A stretch of DNA of 64,000 nt, from contig MNCI01016519.1 of assembly GCA_015680685.1 (NCBI GenBank), positions 476,603 through 540,602 of the forward strand, read 5' to 3'. Position 1 is the stretch's first letter. Every line of letters begins with the position of its first letter. Positions 35,550 through 48,949 of this stretch are shown here, piece by piece. The position numbers were made by a program, and so were the translations under genes. The notes under the pieces are model-generated. The model searched no databases. It was not told where the DNA came from and worked only from the letters and a program-made list of their open reading frames with translations. The DNA is from Gnetum montanum. Lineage: Eukaryota; Streptophyta; Gnetopsida; Gnetales; Gnetaceae.

Positions 35550-37524
35550 CTTATAGAATTGCATGGATTGATTGGGTTTGAAGCATCTAGGTCCAATTCT
35601 GGCCTATCTATCATCTTTTGTAGGTCATCCTTTAGTGCTAAGTAGAAGTCTATGTCATGACTTGGTAGTTGATGGTAGTGGTAGAAATGGTCTAGTTTGA
35701 AGTATTTGGGTACTGGGGGGTCATCCTTTCTTGCAAGAGTAGGAGTTTTTGCTATCTCACATAGCCTATAATGCTTTTGATGGGCATTTTCGATCATTTT
35801 TTGTATAGGATTCTCTTGCTTTTCAACAGTTGGTTAAGGAGTTTCGATGGCTTCAATGATAACCTAGTATACTTTGATTGATCTTTGCACTCAAATTTAG
35901 GCCTTGAAGTGGTTGGTGTAGAGGCCCCAGATGTTAAAGGTTGATTATTATAAACATGTGCTTTGGGTTGATTGGTCTTAGGCCCTTGTGTGATTGTCTT
36001 GTCATTGTCTTTGACCACTATGGCCATGGTTGTGTTGATCTGTTTGCCCCTCTCCTTGTCTTTTCAAGCATGCTAGTTCTTAAATGCCACATAAGCAGGG
36101 TTATGAATAGCCTTGGCTATGTCCTTTATGTTTTTTGTTTGTAAAAAGGCTTGGCTAGGTGATTGTGGGTTGAGGTAATATCGTTTTAACTTAATGAAGT
36201 TATTAACTACATCCCTGAACATAGCTAGAAGATGCATCTTGGATATAGGTTATGGAATCTTATTTAGGAAATCACTCCATTGTTCTATGAATTTCTATAC
36301 AGGCGTAAGGGATCCTTGCGTGACATTCATTAGTTGGTCAAGGATGGTGTCAGGTTTTAAGTTGTCCTTAAAATGATTAATGAATTGTGAAATTAAGTCT
36401 TCAAGAGAGGATATGGATACTCTCGATAATTCATGGTACAAGTCCAAGGATTTTCCTATCAGAGACATAGGAAAAATCTGTAGGATGGTATGCAACAAGC
36501 CTTGCAGTAATAGGCATTCAGAATGGAAGATTATGAGATGGGCATTCAGGTCACGTTCATGATTGTACTTTGTGAGTTGGGGAATGGGGATGCCTAGCTA
36601 AAGAGTTATTTGCAAGATAGTAGGACTAATGGGATTCTCTTGGTAGAAGTCCATTATCTTTGTTGTTTAGCTTGTGAAAGTTTTGAGCTTATGTAATTCT
36701 TCTATCAAGTCCTAGATCATTTGGAATGCCTCATCTAGTCCTTGAGACATTCTTGTGGGCTATGGGATTTGTGCAAAATGTCGTGGTGTCAACTAAGAGG
36801 CCTATGGCCTCATGATAGGATGTGGTACAGAAGGGAGAGGGTAGGTCATGGTGTTCAAAAGTGAGCTAAAGAAGGAGAAGGATGTTTTTGTTAGAAATTG
36901 AGGCACAAAGGGGACAAATAGTGTACGTGTCCCTTGGATTATTTGTGGTCCTGCTATGGGGTCTACTAGTATAGAAAAGGATGAGTGGTGGTGAAAACCA
37001 CTGGTGAAGATCGTGTATATTGAGGCTATGTGGCAAAGGGCATGGATGAAGATAGGGAGACTATTTGTGGAATAGATTGTAGGCCCCCAAAGATGAACTT
37101 GATGGGCTTCTATAATAGGAGTTGGCCCAAACATGGTTGGGTTTACAAGTGATGATGATTGAGACACCTATCCCATGGAAGAGATAGGTAGGACAAAAGT
37201 GATTATGGTGGTTTGAGGGATTGATTATTGGAATAGATCTCCTATGAAGGTTTTGGGTTTAGGCTCTACCTTATACTCATCATGTTCTTCATGTTCACTT
37301 TCTGAGCTTAATTTTTCATCTTACTCATCCATCTCAATTAATTGAGAAATGATGCATGCATAGGTATCATTTAAGGGTATTTTGTCATAGGAAGAGGGTA
37401 TGTCTTCCTTCCCATTACAGTTTATTAGCTCATACTCATGCTTGGCTTCTACCTTTGCATGAGGAAGGAGTAATCTAGCTTGGAATTCAGCATAGATGTA
37501 GTTGTAATGCTCTTCATTAAGCAC
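35550..37524 (-). pseudogene. gag of a Tat-like retrotransposon
   Basis: Minus-strand gag beginning MLNEEHYNYIYAEF at 37524. A long Ser/Pro/Ile/His-rich variable part follows (37167-36802), then the conserved core SSLEDLISQFINHFKDNLKPD and LDQLMNVTQGS (36498-36295), then KTNQPKAHV and a SRPKFECKDQSKYTRL segment (36027-35794), and a final open piece to 35543. The core and the KTNQP/DRSKY segments match the plus-strand gag at 40050-42240, so both belong to one family. Stops separate the pieces. Left of 35540 the protease is not found, so the element is truncated there. Its LTR lies at 38380-39919. Confidence 0.75.
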
Positions 37525-38379
37525 AATGAATTTTAAGATCGACTATAGTGGGATCTCTAGGATCATAGATACTCATTCCATCCTAGTTGGATGTCGTGTT
37601 AGTCAAGTTAATGGATAAAATGGTGGACTTACTGAAAGACATTATCAAAAAACATTAATTCTGATGTTTTACAATTTTTAGCAATAACTTTAGTAAGTTG
37701 GGATTGGCCAATGGTGTAGTTGACTATAAACAGAAAATGAAATTAAAAATGTTAATGTAGTGTAAATGCTGTACACCATCCTTGGAAAGATGATGTTGAA
37801 GTTTTCAAGTTAGTAATACCAACTAAGCTAGTTTTTCAAGTGTGTTTATGCTAGAAATGTGCATAGTAGCCAACTATATTTTCTATGCAACTATGCTATA
37901 GTAGTTGGTGGAAAATGGATTTTCACTTGGGAAAACCAAACTGGAAAATTTCCATCCAAGGAGTGTACATTGATTTTAGTAAATGAAATGTGAAAAATTT
38001 TTGTTTTCCAAGGACTACACTGGAGTCTTGGAGATGGCTATGTTGGCTTTTTGGCTGTAGAATTTCACAGTAGATGTATTGGGTTTTGAAATGGCCTACC
38101 TTAGATTTTAGATGTCAAGTGTAGGTTTCAAAAGGAAAAAATTACAATTGTTTCTATTTTCTACATTGGGTTCTATAGAATTCAACAACTTTTGTGAAAA
38201 TGCAATGAAAATACAAATCCCCCACCACAACTATGCTGGGTGTTGTGGGTAGAAAGTGGGATGCCAACATTGGGTTTTTCCTATTAAAATTGTAGTTTCA
38301 AAGTTTAAAAGGCAAAAACTTAGTTTTGAAAAGTCACTAAAAATGTTTTGCAAAAGATTTGGACAGGTTTAAAAAATTT

Positions 38380-39919
38380 TGAAAATATGTTTTGGTTGAG
38401 AATTTAGGTGGAGGTCCTCTCTCTAACACCAGAAAATTGTAGCACTTGGAAAATTCAATCATTGAGAAAACTAGAAAATCCCAAGCCACTGCAGTTTTAA
38501 CCTTGGATACCAAGGGCCTCAAAAAAAAGAAAAATAAAAAAGAAAAAAAGATCCAAGGTACCCTGGATATCCTTGTCGATTACCCTGGGACTTAAGAAGT
38601 GTCAACAGAAATGAAAATGAGAATGGAATCACAAATCTAAACAAAAACAAAATATCACAGAATTAAACTTGAAAATAAATCTACACTACAACTAAACTGA
38701 AAACTTTATTGAAAGAAAGGTGAAAGTTGAAAGAGTACAAATGAGTGCTCAAGGTAAAAGGAGTTGGCTTGAATGGATCTTGAAGCTAATTGGAGCTAGC
38801 AGGATTTATTCTGTAGTTGATTTCCATGGTCCAGGTACTTCCCAGTTTTAATTCCATGCAACTCCTTACTAGTTTCTATTTAGATTTGCAAGTTTGGCTA
38901 TGGGTGGTGGTGACAGTGGTATAAGCCTTTGTTCCAATGTTGTTAGACTAAGGATCTCTAATGCTCAGTGTAGACACCAAATGGAATTCAAGCTTTCAAG
39001 GCTACCAAAGACTATTGATTGCTTGGTCATGAAAATGTTTGAAACTTAATGCAAAATTATTAGGGATTGCTGAATTTTGGGAATTGTTGAAAATTAGTGT
39101 TTCTCAAACAAAGTTAGAACCTCAATATGGTGTTCAAGCTTGGGTTTTATAGGCTTTTAAGGTGCTGATTTCATGCATCAAATTATTGTCATGATTTTTG
39201 ATAGATAGATGTTGGTTTCAGGTGTAACAACCATAATTTCTAATGTAGTTGACCATTTCTAGTAAGTGTTAATGCACCTAGGCCACCAAAATCCATCTGC
39301 ATATTAAAAATAGTAAATAGACTTTTGTGACTATGTTGGCCTTCACCTTGACTATGCTGGCCTTGGAGACTACGCTAAGTGTTGTTGAAACTTGTTGAAA
39401 ACACGGTGATTATGCTGGCCAACCTACATCTGCTGAAGATCCTATTGACTATGTTAGCTGTGGTACCACCATTGAAAATGTGATGACTATGCTAACCATT
39501 GCTAAGAATATGGAAAACCCAACAACACCAATGTTGATCTTGCAGTTACATTGGATTTTATGGTGAAAACACTAGGTGTTGTTCTTGGAAAGTGAAAAGC
39601 CAACAAAATCTATGCTGGGGGTAGATAGCTCCAACGTAGTTGAGGTTGTACCTCTAAAAAAATCCATAAAAATGTAAAATTTGGTAGTTCCCAAGACACT
39701 TTTGATCTTTCCAAGCCTATATATAGACATAATAGCACCTTTTCACTTGGGAAGTGAGGTAGTAGCTACTTATGAGGCATTTTTTTTAATCCCAACAAGT
39801 TAAAGTATGCAAGATTGCAAATGATGGACTACTAATCTTACATTTACAATAAATTCTTACCTCAAGTTCACTAGTGAAGGTTACAAGTTGCAACATGTTT
39901 TTTTCTAAGTTTTGTTTCA
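38380..39919 (-). mobile_element. 5' LTR of the minus-strand Tat-like element
   Basis: Collinear with 52200-53596: the AAAACTTTATTGA block near 38702 (52444 in the other), a TTTTCACTTGGGAAGTGAGG block near 39743 (53412) and the terminal CAACATG..GTTTCA near 39895-39919. The terminal CA is at 39918-39919. The inner edge is not resolved; sequence down to about 37570, including ACTATGCTGG-type hairpin motifs, may belong to it. The gag to its left on the same strand makes this the 5' LTR. To the right it abuts a gag of opposite orientation, so it probably inserted there. Confidence 0.6.
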
Positions 39920-40049
39920 TAGCTCTTCTGCTTGGCATTCCTATATCCTAATTTATCAAATATAATGGTGAGGGTGATTTGAACACTCACCTCATAACCT
40001 TTCATTATGAGTGCCTATTATTATAAGCATGGTTACACACCAGAATGTA

Positions 40050-42240
40050 GATCTTTCCTATGTATTTTATTGGGAAGGTATTAGATTGGTATCATGCATT
40101 ACGCCAAGAATCAAAATCCTCACTTGAGGACTTAATATCATAGTTTGTTAACCATTTCAAGTATAACTTAAAACTTGACATGACTCTTGACCAATTGATG
40201 AAGGTCAAGTTGGGACTTGTTGATCTCGTGCAAAAATTCATACAATGGTGGAATGCTTTTCTCAATGAAATTCTTGAATCCATAGCTGAAACACATCTTC
40301 TCACCATATTCAAGAGGGTAGTTAATGAATTTATTAAGTCCAAACTTTACTACCTAGAGCTATAGACACTCAGTCAAGCCTTCTCCCAAACCATGAACAT
40401 AGAGGATGCTACTGAGGCCAACTATGAACCTACCTATGTGGCATAGAAGAACTAACACATTTAGAAGGATAAGGAGAAGTGTAAGAAAAACCATGTAGGT
40501 AGGGCCATTATGGCCAAAGATAATAAGATCACACAGGGGCTGAAAACAAACCAACCAAATTCTCCTTCAAAACATAACCAAGTGTCAACATTTGGGGTGT
40601 TTACATTAGGCAACACGAGGCCTAATTTTGAAAGAAAAGATAGGTCAAAGTACATTATGTTACCACTAAACTTTTTAAACACCTTGACTAGTTGCTAAAG
40701 AGTGGGAGAATCAAATATAAATAAATGACAGAGAATGCCCACAAGAGGCATGATCAACTATGCAAAATCAAAAAGAAACTTTCTCTAGCAACCAAGGATG
40801 ATCCATCCATACCTAAGTACTTTAAACTTGATTATTTCTACTAATATTATCAATTGCTAGGTCATGTCACCAACTTTTTCCTAGCCCTCAAAGTTGACTT
40901 GTAGAAGATGATAGATAATGGTGAGCTGGCCCTTGATGCCTTTAACCCAATCAGACTACAAAACTACTCCATGTAGGTTTATAAAGAGCTATTGAATGCA
41001 AACAATAATGCTTACACCATATCAACATTCAATGTGAACCATAACTCTAGACCTACATGGGAGCTATTGATGATTCAGGTACCTCATTGCAATGACATGG
41101 GCCCTTCAACTTTGTCTAGTTCAAGGTTCCCTTTTTCTATAAGGATACCATCACCTATGCCTCCTAAGGAAGCTTTTGTTATTAGGGTACATCCTCCTTT
41201 CACAAACAAAATAACAACCACAACCAAACAACATCCTCTCATGGTGGCTAACACAACGACTTCTGCACAACCCAACAGTAATGAGAAATCACTAAGTAAG
41301 CAACACAAGAAGTCTATGCCAAAGCCCAAAACCAAAGACACTAAGTAGGCCAAGGCATGAAAGGAGGTGGGCCCACCCAAACTCATCCCTATTTAATCCA
41401 TTCCCATGAGCTCTGACACTTAGGCTACTTCAATGAGTTAATTAAGGGAGGATCCCAAGATATAAGGGAAGGGGAAGAGGATCAAGATACACCTATTAAA
41501 ACATGAAGTTTGCATATTGGGGCACGTGAAGAAAGTCAAAGCTAATAAGAATGAAAAATCAACAACCAACGACAAAGACTTCCTTAATGCAATGGAACAT
41601 GTTAAGTAGTCTTTGAATGAAAAGGAGACATCCCTTAGCTTGTATGACCTAGTAATGACCTTCGCTGCTCACTGTGAGGCACTAGTAAAAATGTTGACTT
41701 CTATTCCTTTTAGTAATGATATCTTTGCTAGTGAAGATTCCATCCACGCAGTGATGGTACCGCCTTTACCAATGAAAGGAATGAAGTCAACGACACTAGT
41801 GTTTTGTGACAATGAGGTCAACACTAGTCCTTAGGATGATGACACAACCAAGGCCCCTCTCTTCATAATGATAAAGGCAGAGTAATACAAGGTACATAGG
41901 GTGCATGTGGATGATGGATTGGCCATCAATGTTATACCTTACACCATTGTTGAATGTTTAGGCCTAACAAAATACATGCAACATACATTAACTTTTTCTC
42001 TTAAATCCTTTAATGGATATTGGGTTGTAGTTAAAGGCTAAATTTCCTTGAACTTTGTAGCGGGGGAACAATTCCACACAACAAACAACCTCTTGATGGT
42101 GGAAGAGACACCTAGATACAATCTAATCCTAGAGAGGCCTTGGCTAGCTCAATTACAAGCTTTTTCATCAACCATATACTAAGAAATTTACCTACCTTAC
42201 GAGGGAGATGAAATAATTATACGTGGTGTTAGTGTAGTTG
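40050..42240 (+). pseudogene. gag-protease remnant of a Tat-like retrotransposon
   Basis: Plus-strand reading starting inside the gag core: MYFIGKV, SSLEDLIS, NHFKYNL, LDQLMKVKLG, WNAFLNEI (40060-40275), then KTNQPNSPS and RKDRSKYIML (40540-40670). A Ser/Pro-rich C-terminal part follows (40992-41348), then an acidic linker. The protease lies at about 41900-42170 with VDDGLAINVIPYT and later YNLILERPWLA. The glycine after the catalytic aspartate pair is kept. The gag N-terminus is absent, replaced by the LTR at 39919. No reverse transcriptase follows; instead a 32-bp array and the B2 gene in antisense come next. Confidence 0.75.
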
Positions 42241-42730
42241 GTGGTCAACAACATCGAGATAGAATAAGGCTTTGAAGTAGAGTTTCAAGAAGAAGCTCTT
42301 ACTATCAATGATGAAGTCCAAAGGCCTAATAGAGTGGAAGAGGCCCAAACAGACAACAATGGAACAACGAATGCACCATGGGAAAAGCACCCCTTCAATG
42401 TGGTTAGCTAAGGAAATGGGAAATAGAAGATTGTGCAATGTAGGTCTTACACCTTTTCTAATCTTTTGATTAAACATATACTTCTTATTTGCTTAACCTA
42501 TGCCCACAACCATGTAACCTCTTCTTTTATTTTCTTTGCTTAATTTGATCTTTATTTACCTTTATTTAGCACGTAACCTATAATTCATCATTATATACCA
42601 TTTACATCTTTATGTCTTATTTATTTCAAAATGTAAACCCTAAAATAGCATAAAAACGTTTTTAAAAAAATATATATATATAAAAAAGTTTAAAACATAA
42701 AGCTTACAAAAATTTTTCTTTTAATGTATG

Positions 42731-42885
42731 GACCTATTAAGACCTAAAATTGGAAAAACCTAAAGCCCACTAAGGCCTAAAATTGACAACATTCATGGCC
42801 TGCCATGGCCTAAAATTGGCAAAATGATGGCCTGCCATGGCCTAGAAATGGCAAAATGATGGGATGCCAAGGCCTTAAATTAGTG
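42731..42885 (-). repeat. 32-bp tandem array between gag-pro and B2
   Basis: Units containing TGCCATGGCCTAAAATTGGC start at 42801, 42833 and 42865 (period exactly 32), with two more diverged units to the left. On the minus strand this is a longer version of the 29-bp unit at 62979-63066, in the same place and orientation relative to gag and the B gene. 42241-42730 is AT-rich with no gene seen; 42886-43329 likewise. Confidence 0.7.
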
Positions 42886-43329
42886 GCTCATCTTGGAACT
42901 TGCAATAATTTCACAATCAGTTTATAGCCATTATGCCTTAGTCTACTCTTTTATTGGCAAAGTTAATTTACATTTACTTTAGGAAATTTTATCTTATAAC
43001 TGCATGATTCAACTAATGCAGTGTAACGTAGCCTCATGACATGAACAAAACATGAAATGCATTGGATGCATGAAAGAAAACGTGTTAGAACATATAAAAA
43101 AATTAAAATTTTTAAATAATAAGAACCAAAATGTCCATAACTCATAGTCATATTCATATGGTGTGACAACATTCTACTCAGTAACAACATAAAAAATAAA
43201 TGGTATTCTAGCAACCATAACTACACTATGTAGCAATAACATAAAAAATAATAATCATCTTACAACAATGGCTAAGACTAGTGATAACACCATGACATAA
43301 TCCACAATAAAAATGAACTAAAGACATCA

Positions 43330-46300
43330 CCAAAATAGATGGAACTGGAATGCAACTAGAGGTTGAGGATGAGCATCTCAAACACCATCATTACTATGGT
43401 CGCTGTTATCACTTGGTACCTATACCAATCATGAAAACAAAGGTCTAATCAATCATCAACACAATGAAACAAAAAATCAAATTAAACTAAAGAATACCTA
43501 ATTAAAAAGAAACAAACCTAGAAAGACTTTGAAGCAGTTTCTTCTATGGGAAAGCTTCAAAGACCAATCTCTAGATGATGGAGGACTTGGTCTTTAGTCA
43601 TGTGGGCCTAGTGCACTTCCCTGAGATTAACATTCGTTAGAATGTTGCTCTCATCAACATCGATCCATGTAGGTGGCTCTTGTGAAAATGTAGCAGTAAA
43701 CACATTCCTAGAAGCTATAGTAACCTAAGGAGTTGGGGAATTAGCTATCACTAGAGAGCCTTCAAATAACTTAAGGATGTCTCCAATGTTGATTCCCGTC
43801 ATGAATAACTCTAGCTTGCACCTATTAATCGACTCCTCCTATAGCCACTTGAGGTAGCTTTCTTGTTCAGCCTTATATTTTTTCTTGTGGTTGTTTTGTG
43901 CCTATCCCCACTCAAGGACATAGGCATAATAGTGCCTCCACTCTCTGGTCTTATGGGCCAATAGGTCCATCTACAGCTTCTACTCCATAAGATCCCTACT
44001 AGGAGCAACCTTGCTATGGATGGTGTTCCAATACTATGCTCATTCGATCTCTTTGGATCATAAGGAGTTCCTATTAGCCACTTGGGCTTCCACAAACTCC
44101 TTACAATCCTTGAGATCTATAATCTCCTTAGCTTGTTTCTTATTCTTCCTCTCCAATGCTACAACTTGTTTCCATAGGAACTCATTGGAATGTTGGCATT
44201 CCCATGAGGTTCTAGTGCATGAAAGTGCACATTAAGTGGCACTGTAAAATAAGCTTTGTGGAACATTTTTCACTTTAGGTGGCAAGTTGGGCAACTCATC
44301 GAGCTCAACAACATGGTTGGAATCCCATCCAACCTTCGACACTACAACCAACATAACCAAAGATAAACACATAAGACCATGTAAACAAGAAATAAAAAAA
44401 TGAATGAAAAATACTTAAAAACATTAAGGCCATATAATCATAAAACCAATATAAAAAAAAAATATATGAACTAAAATATTTGAACGTAAAATCAACTAAG
44501 GTTCTTACTAACATCGGGAGCAATTTGTTGCAATTGATCAATCATGTCTTCGGCCATCTCTCTCATGAACTCTATTTTGTCTAGAACCTCCAACCATGGT
44601 TTCATGTGAAATGTGGAGGTTGAGGTGTCAGGTTGAGCTTCAGGAGCTACAATAAGTATGATAATTAGCTAACGATTAAGGTCAAGTCCCAACATAAGAC
44701 TAGAAAATGTAACCCATAAAACAAAAAATCATAAGTACCTAAAGGATCATCAAGGGTTACAATGGTAGGTTCACCTAATTGTGAATCATCAAATATGGCA
44801 TCAGAGGCATTCGAGGTGGCATTGGATAGCTTGCCATCCTCATGCCATTGTAGCACCTCCTCCTCTAGGTGTTTCTGTTCTACCTTCACTACTACTACTT
44901 GCATTGCCAATTCTTGTTGTTTACCTACAAGAAAAAAAAAGAAGAAACATAGAATCACTTAGCATATTTTTCCTAAAACGAAAACAACAACATAACCATA
45001 TAAAACAAACCATAAATACCAAATAAATGAAATGATAGAACATAAATAAAATATACTTGCAACTACATGATGCACTTAGTCAAGTTTCACAACAAGCCTC
45101 CTCTTCATAGGTTGCTCAATGACTGGTATTGTATCCTCAACAATAGACCTCTTCAACATCACTCTAGATGCTCTATCAGCTTTAGCGCATAACTCTTGGG
45201 CATTCTAAATGTTCCAATGGGTAACTTGGCACTTCATCCCCATGTTGTCAGGGGAAGGACAATTCACACCGCTAAAAGCGGTAACAGACAACGATTCCCT
45301 AATGTCCTCTAGTGGGTTGTAAGCCTACATGATTAGAAAAATAAGTTTCATCCAAGGTTGAGAAAGCTAGGATGGGTCTTGACATACTGATCATCCATTC
45401 TTCTACACCACTAGGAACTCTGTGAACCTCCTAAGATATGCTATTAAAAATGCCTAGAACATGTGGAATATGATACTAAGGTTATCCTAGAGTCTCAAGA
45501 TCTTCCCTCATAGCCCAAAAAGCAAATGAGCAATCCAATGGAATTAAGTACCCTTTGTGAGAACCTTTTTCATGGTGCATGGCTGCTCAATATCTAGAAC
45601 CTTGTTTTGTGACAACAACTTTAGGAAAGATCGAGATCAGATTAATGGGTACATCTTGTTCACGTCTATAATTTGACATATAGGAAGGATCAATCTAGAG
45701 TGGTTGTGATGAGTGTTTAGCCATTCTTCCACCTCTTCTCAATGGCCCACCTCTCTTCCTAGCATGATGGAAATCTTTGGGTCCTCATCAGGAATGCCAA
45801 AAAGGTCATAGTAGGTAGATTCATTAAAGGCTAAGGTAACAAGCATACCATGAAATTGAGTGATGAATTTCTTTGCTCCTTTGTTAAAGGAGTTGATGAC
45901 ATTCACCATCTTAGGGGTATGGATGACTGGAATATAAGCCATGAACAAGTCAAGCAAACCTACATTGGCAATCCCCGCTTGGATCTCCCTAGGTCCTTGG
46001 GTGGTTAACCAATGCTATGCTGCATCCACCTCGCCAAAATTGAGGATAAGTATCTCCTCAGCATGTCTTGAAGCAATCATGGCAATAGTGGATGATGATG
46101 TAACCCCTACAACACAACAAAAATGAAATGTTAGCTTTGGCATAGGCATATCATGCAAAATCAAAATAATAATAATAAAATGATAAACAGTAAACATAAT
46201 AAACTATAAACAACACTTATGGCCACACTGATAAAACCAATAAAAATAATTAAAGCCTAAAAAACCATATAACTAGAAAACATTGACATTGCATGACACA

Positions 46301-48600
46301 AAATAAGGAAACAAAAGAAAGGGAAAACAAAAATTCTTACTTTGCTTACTAGAGGAAGACAATGTGGGGATCCTAATGGATATACATGTCTATGCATCAA
46401 AATCAAGGATACCCCACCAATTGTGGGCCATCTAATTGGCTAGATACCTATGATAGGCATAGGCATAGCGCACTGTATACCTACCAAAGTCATACTTCAG
46501 TTGTGCCATCACTATGAGCCTCACTACTTGGCTTTTGTTGAAGAACGCTAGCATGGTTTGGGCCAAGGATAAGAGTTGGTCACTCTTAAGTAACCAATCG
46601 TCATCTATCCTATCTTGCAATCATTCAAACTCAAACAAAAATTATTAAAGCAAAGTAACCTAACAAAATGAATAATGAAACAAGTAAACCAAAAAATTAA
46701 AATTACACTTACCCCTCCACATGATAGATGGTACCTAGGGCATTTTGAAATAATGTGTTGATATGGTGACCAATCAATAATGTGTTGTTGGCATTGTACT
46801 AGATGAATTCAGGCATATCCCATATTTGGACAACTTACATGTCCCTATGATGTATATGCTATCAAATTGCTCATCATCAACACATGTCTCAAGATTGTCA
46901 ACTATGAATTTGACGATTAAGCTAGCAAAGTGGGGTAGTAAGGTTTCCATGATGATGACTGCCATATGGAATGCTAAGTATGATAAAAAATTTTGTAACA
47001 AGAGGTCTAGGAACTCTTTCACCCTAGCCTTAACCATAGGGAGCTACATTCCAACACCATGTTGGCAGGTGGGATGTTAGGTTCTGGTGTGTGGATGCAA
47101 CATAAGAGCTTGACTAGCTCGATCACCACCATGATTGATTTTAGGAAGGGTCGACATAACCCAACAATGATCATTATGACCTCATATCATCATAAGTAAT
47201 ATTTAACAATTAAATAACCAAAAAAGTTATTATTACAACCATAGTGTTAACATTTCCACATTAAACCAAACAACAAAGCATATCACTTACAACCATGAAA
47301 ACCTAAAATAGGACTTAGCAAAAATTGAGGAAAATACCAAATAACCCATGAACATTGATGGCAACTTCATGGTGGAAAAATGCATAAAAATTGCAGAATT
47401 TTTATGCCAAAAATAATAATTGAAACCATGAGAATTAACCTTTACTGATATTTAGTCTACAACAAGAGTTGCAAAATTCCAAATTGAATTTAACAAAATT
47501 TTGACTAGAAATCTTAGTTTACGATGAAATTAGCTATAGTAAAAACTCTAAGAAGCCTAGTTGAAAATTTTAAAAACATTCTAGTGAATGTTGGAAACTA
47601 AAATACAACATGTAAATAACCTTAGAAAAATTTAAATATTGCCAGCAAATTATCAAAAATAGACCAACACTGCCCATATAGCTTGGGGGGTTTGCCTTTA
47701 CAAAGCTACATTTGTATAGGGTAGTTAAACAGCAACAAAAAATGACAATTTTGCGTGAAAATGTTTTTCCTAAAATCTAAAATACTGTGCATATGTAAAA
47801 TTCAATAAGATTTTACAACAAATTTTTAGTATTAGGCCTAGCAAAAATTCACAAAAAAGCCTAGAAATACTTTGTAATTTCATGAAAAAGAAAAACTATA
47901 GAAAATTGACTTCAAAAAATCACTTAGAAGAAATATCAAATTTTTTTAAAAAATATTTAAAAATAATGCCAAATCCCCTCACACTACCTTATACATCCCT
48001 AAGAAGCTAGGATGTTGGCTGAAAATGTTTTTTTTACATGTCAACGTTGCCCAATTTCGAAGGAGTAAAGCAGTGAAAAATCGAAAAGCCACTATGCATC
48101 AACTTATGGAAAAATTCATAAAAAATTAATCATAAGTTAAAAATTAGTGGTTCAACCACTAGTTTCACTAGAAAATAGTTAAAAAAAAACCCATAACCCT
48201 GGAAATTAGAAATTCTATGCTATTTTCTAGCAAAAAAATTTAAAAATAGCACTACTTTTTTGGCTAGAAAGCATAGAAAATGCATAGAATGAGGCAAGAT
48301 GAAATTTAAAATGTGGCATGAAAAAATATTAAGACAAAAAAAAACATGTAATTATGATCCAAATATAGCTTAGGAATTTTACAAAATCAAAATTCATGCA
48401 AAAGATAAGCCTGCACCAAGGAAAATACCTAGGTTCCAAGCCAAAAGACTGCAAAAAATTATCAAGAATTGTGTACTTCGGAGTCATGGTGGAAGATCCT
48501 TCCCCCAGTATAGGCCATGGAAGACGTGAAAGATATTTGATAGCAACGTTTGCCTCTTCTAGAGCTTGATTTTTGCTAATGGTGCCTTTCTCTTTGACAT
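43330..48600 (-). pseudogene. B2 pseudogene, complete eight-exon copy
   Basis: The most complete copy of the unknown B gene. Exons on the minus strand: 1, 48477-48600 (MSKRKAP); 2, 46713 to about 47147; 3, 46341-46613; 4, about 45056-46106; 5, 44739-44924; 6, 44509-44646; 7, 43518-44341; 8, about 43330-43420. Donors and acceptors are GT-AG except the exon 2 acceptor, which has lost its G. The coding total is about 3.1 kb, near 1,000 residues. Exon 2 has an open part with LLPHFASLIVKFIVDN, exon 4 FNKGAKKFITQFHG, and exon 7 a long coiled coil (SCTRTSWECQHSNEFLW, EIIDLKDCKEFVEAQVAN). All have counterparts in B1 and B3. Stops and frameshifts disable it. Intron 1 (about 47148-48476) is AT-rich. 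Function unknown. Confidence 0.75.
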
Positions 48601-48949
48601 CTTGAATTAATAGTGCAAGAAATCTTCAAAATCCCTCAACCTCCTTGTAGCTACGTTACTCCTTCGTGTAGGATGGGCAACCAACACTATGGATGGGTAA
48701 GGATTGAAGTTGAAATGAATGAAAACACTCTAATGCTCTACGTTGCCTGCTAGGAATGGTTACCAAATTTTGTTTTTGTAAAATTGATTCATGGGAATTA
48801 CTCCCAAACTTATCCATTAATCATCAAATCCCCATTCTTGAAACAACCACACAACTTCCATATAACTTAATGTTCTTAATTAGAAGGTGGGAACGACACT
48901 AGGGTAGTGGGAAGATGAAGTTTTAATACTTATTTAAATTTGGGTGGGT

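Noticed and set aside
37321-39919. A tRNA primer-binding site just inside the minus-strand LTR
   Set aside because: I looked for the tRNA-Asp or another tRNA 3' end between 37530 and 37680 and found no match better than chance, so the inner LTR edge is left open.
42731-42885. CRISPR-like regular repeats
   Set aside because: Units are contiguous without spacers and this is plant nuclear DNA; it is a minisatellite.
43811-44095. A 94-codon minus-strand open frame
   Set aside because: It is an alternative frame of B2 exon 7. The frame conserved with B3 is another one, broken by stops.
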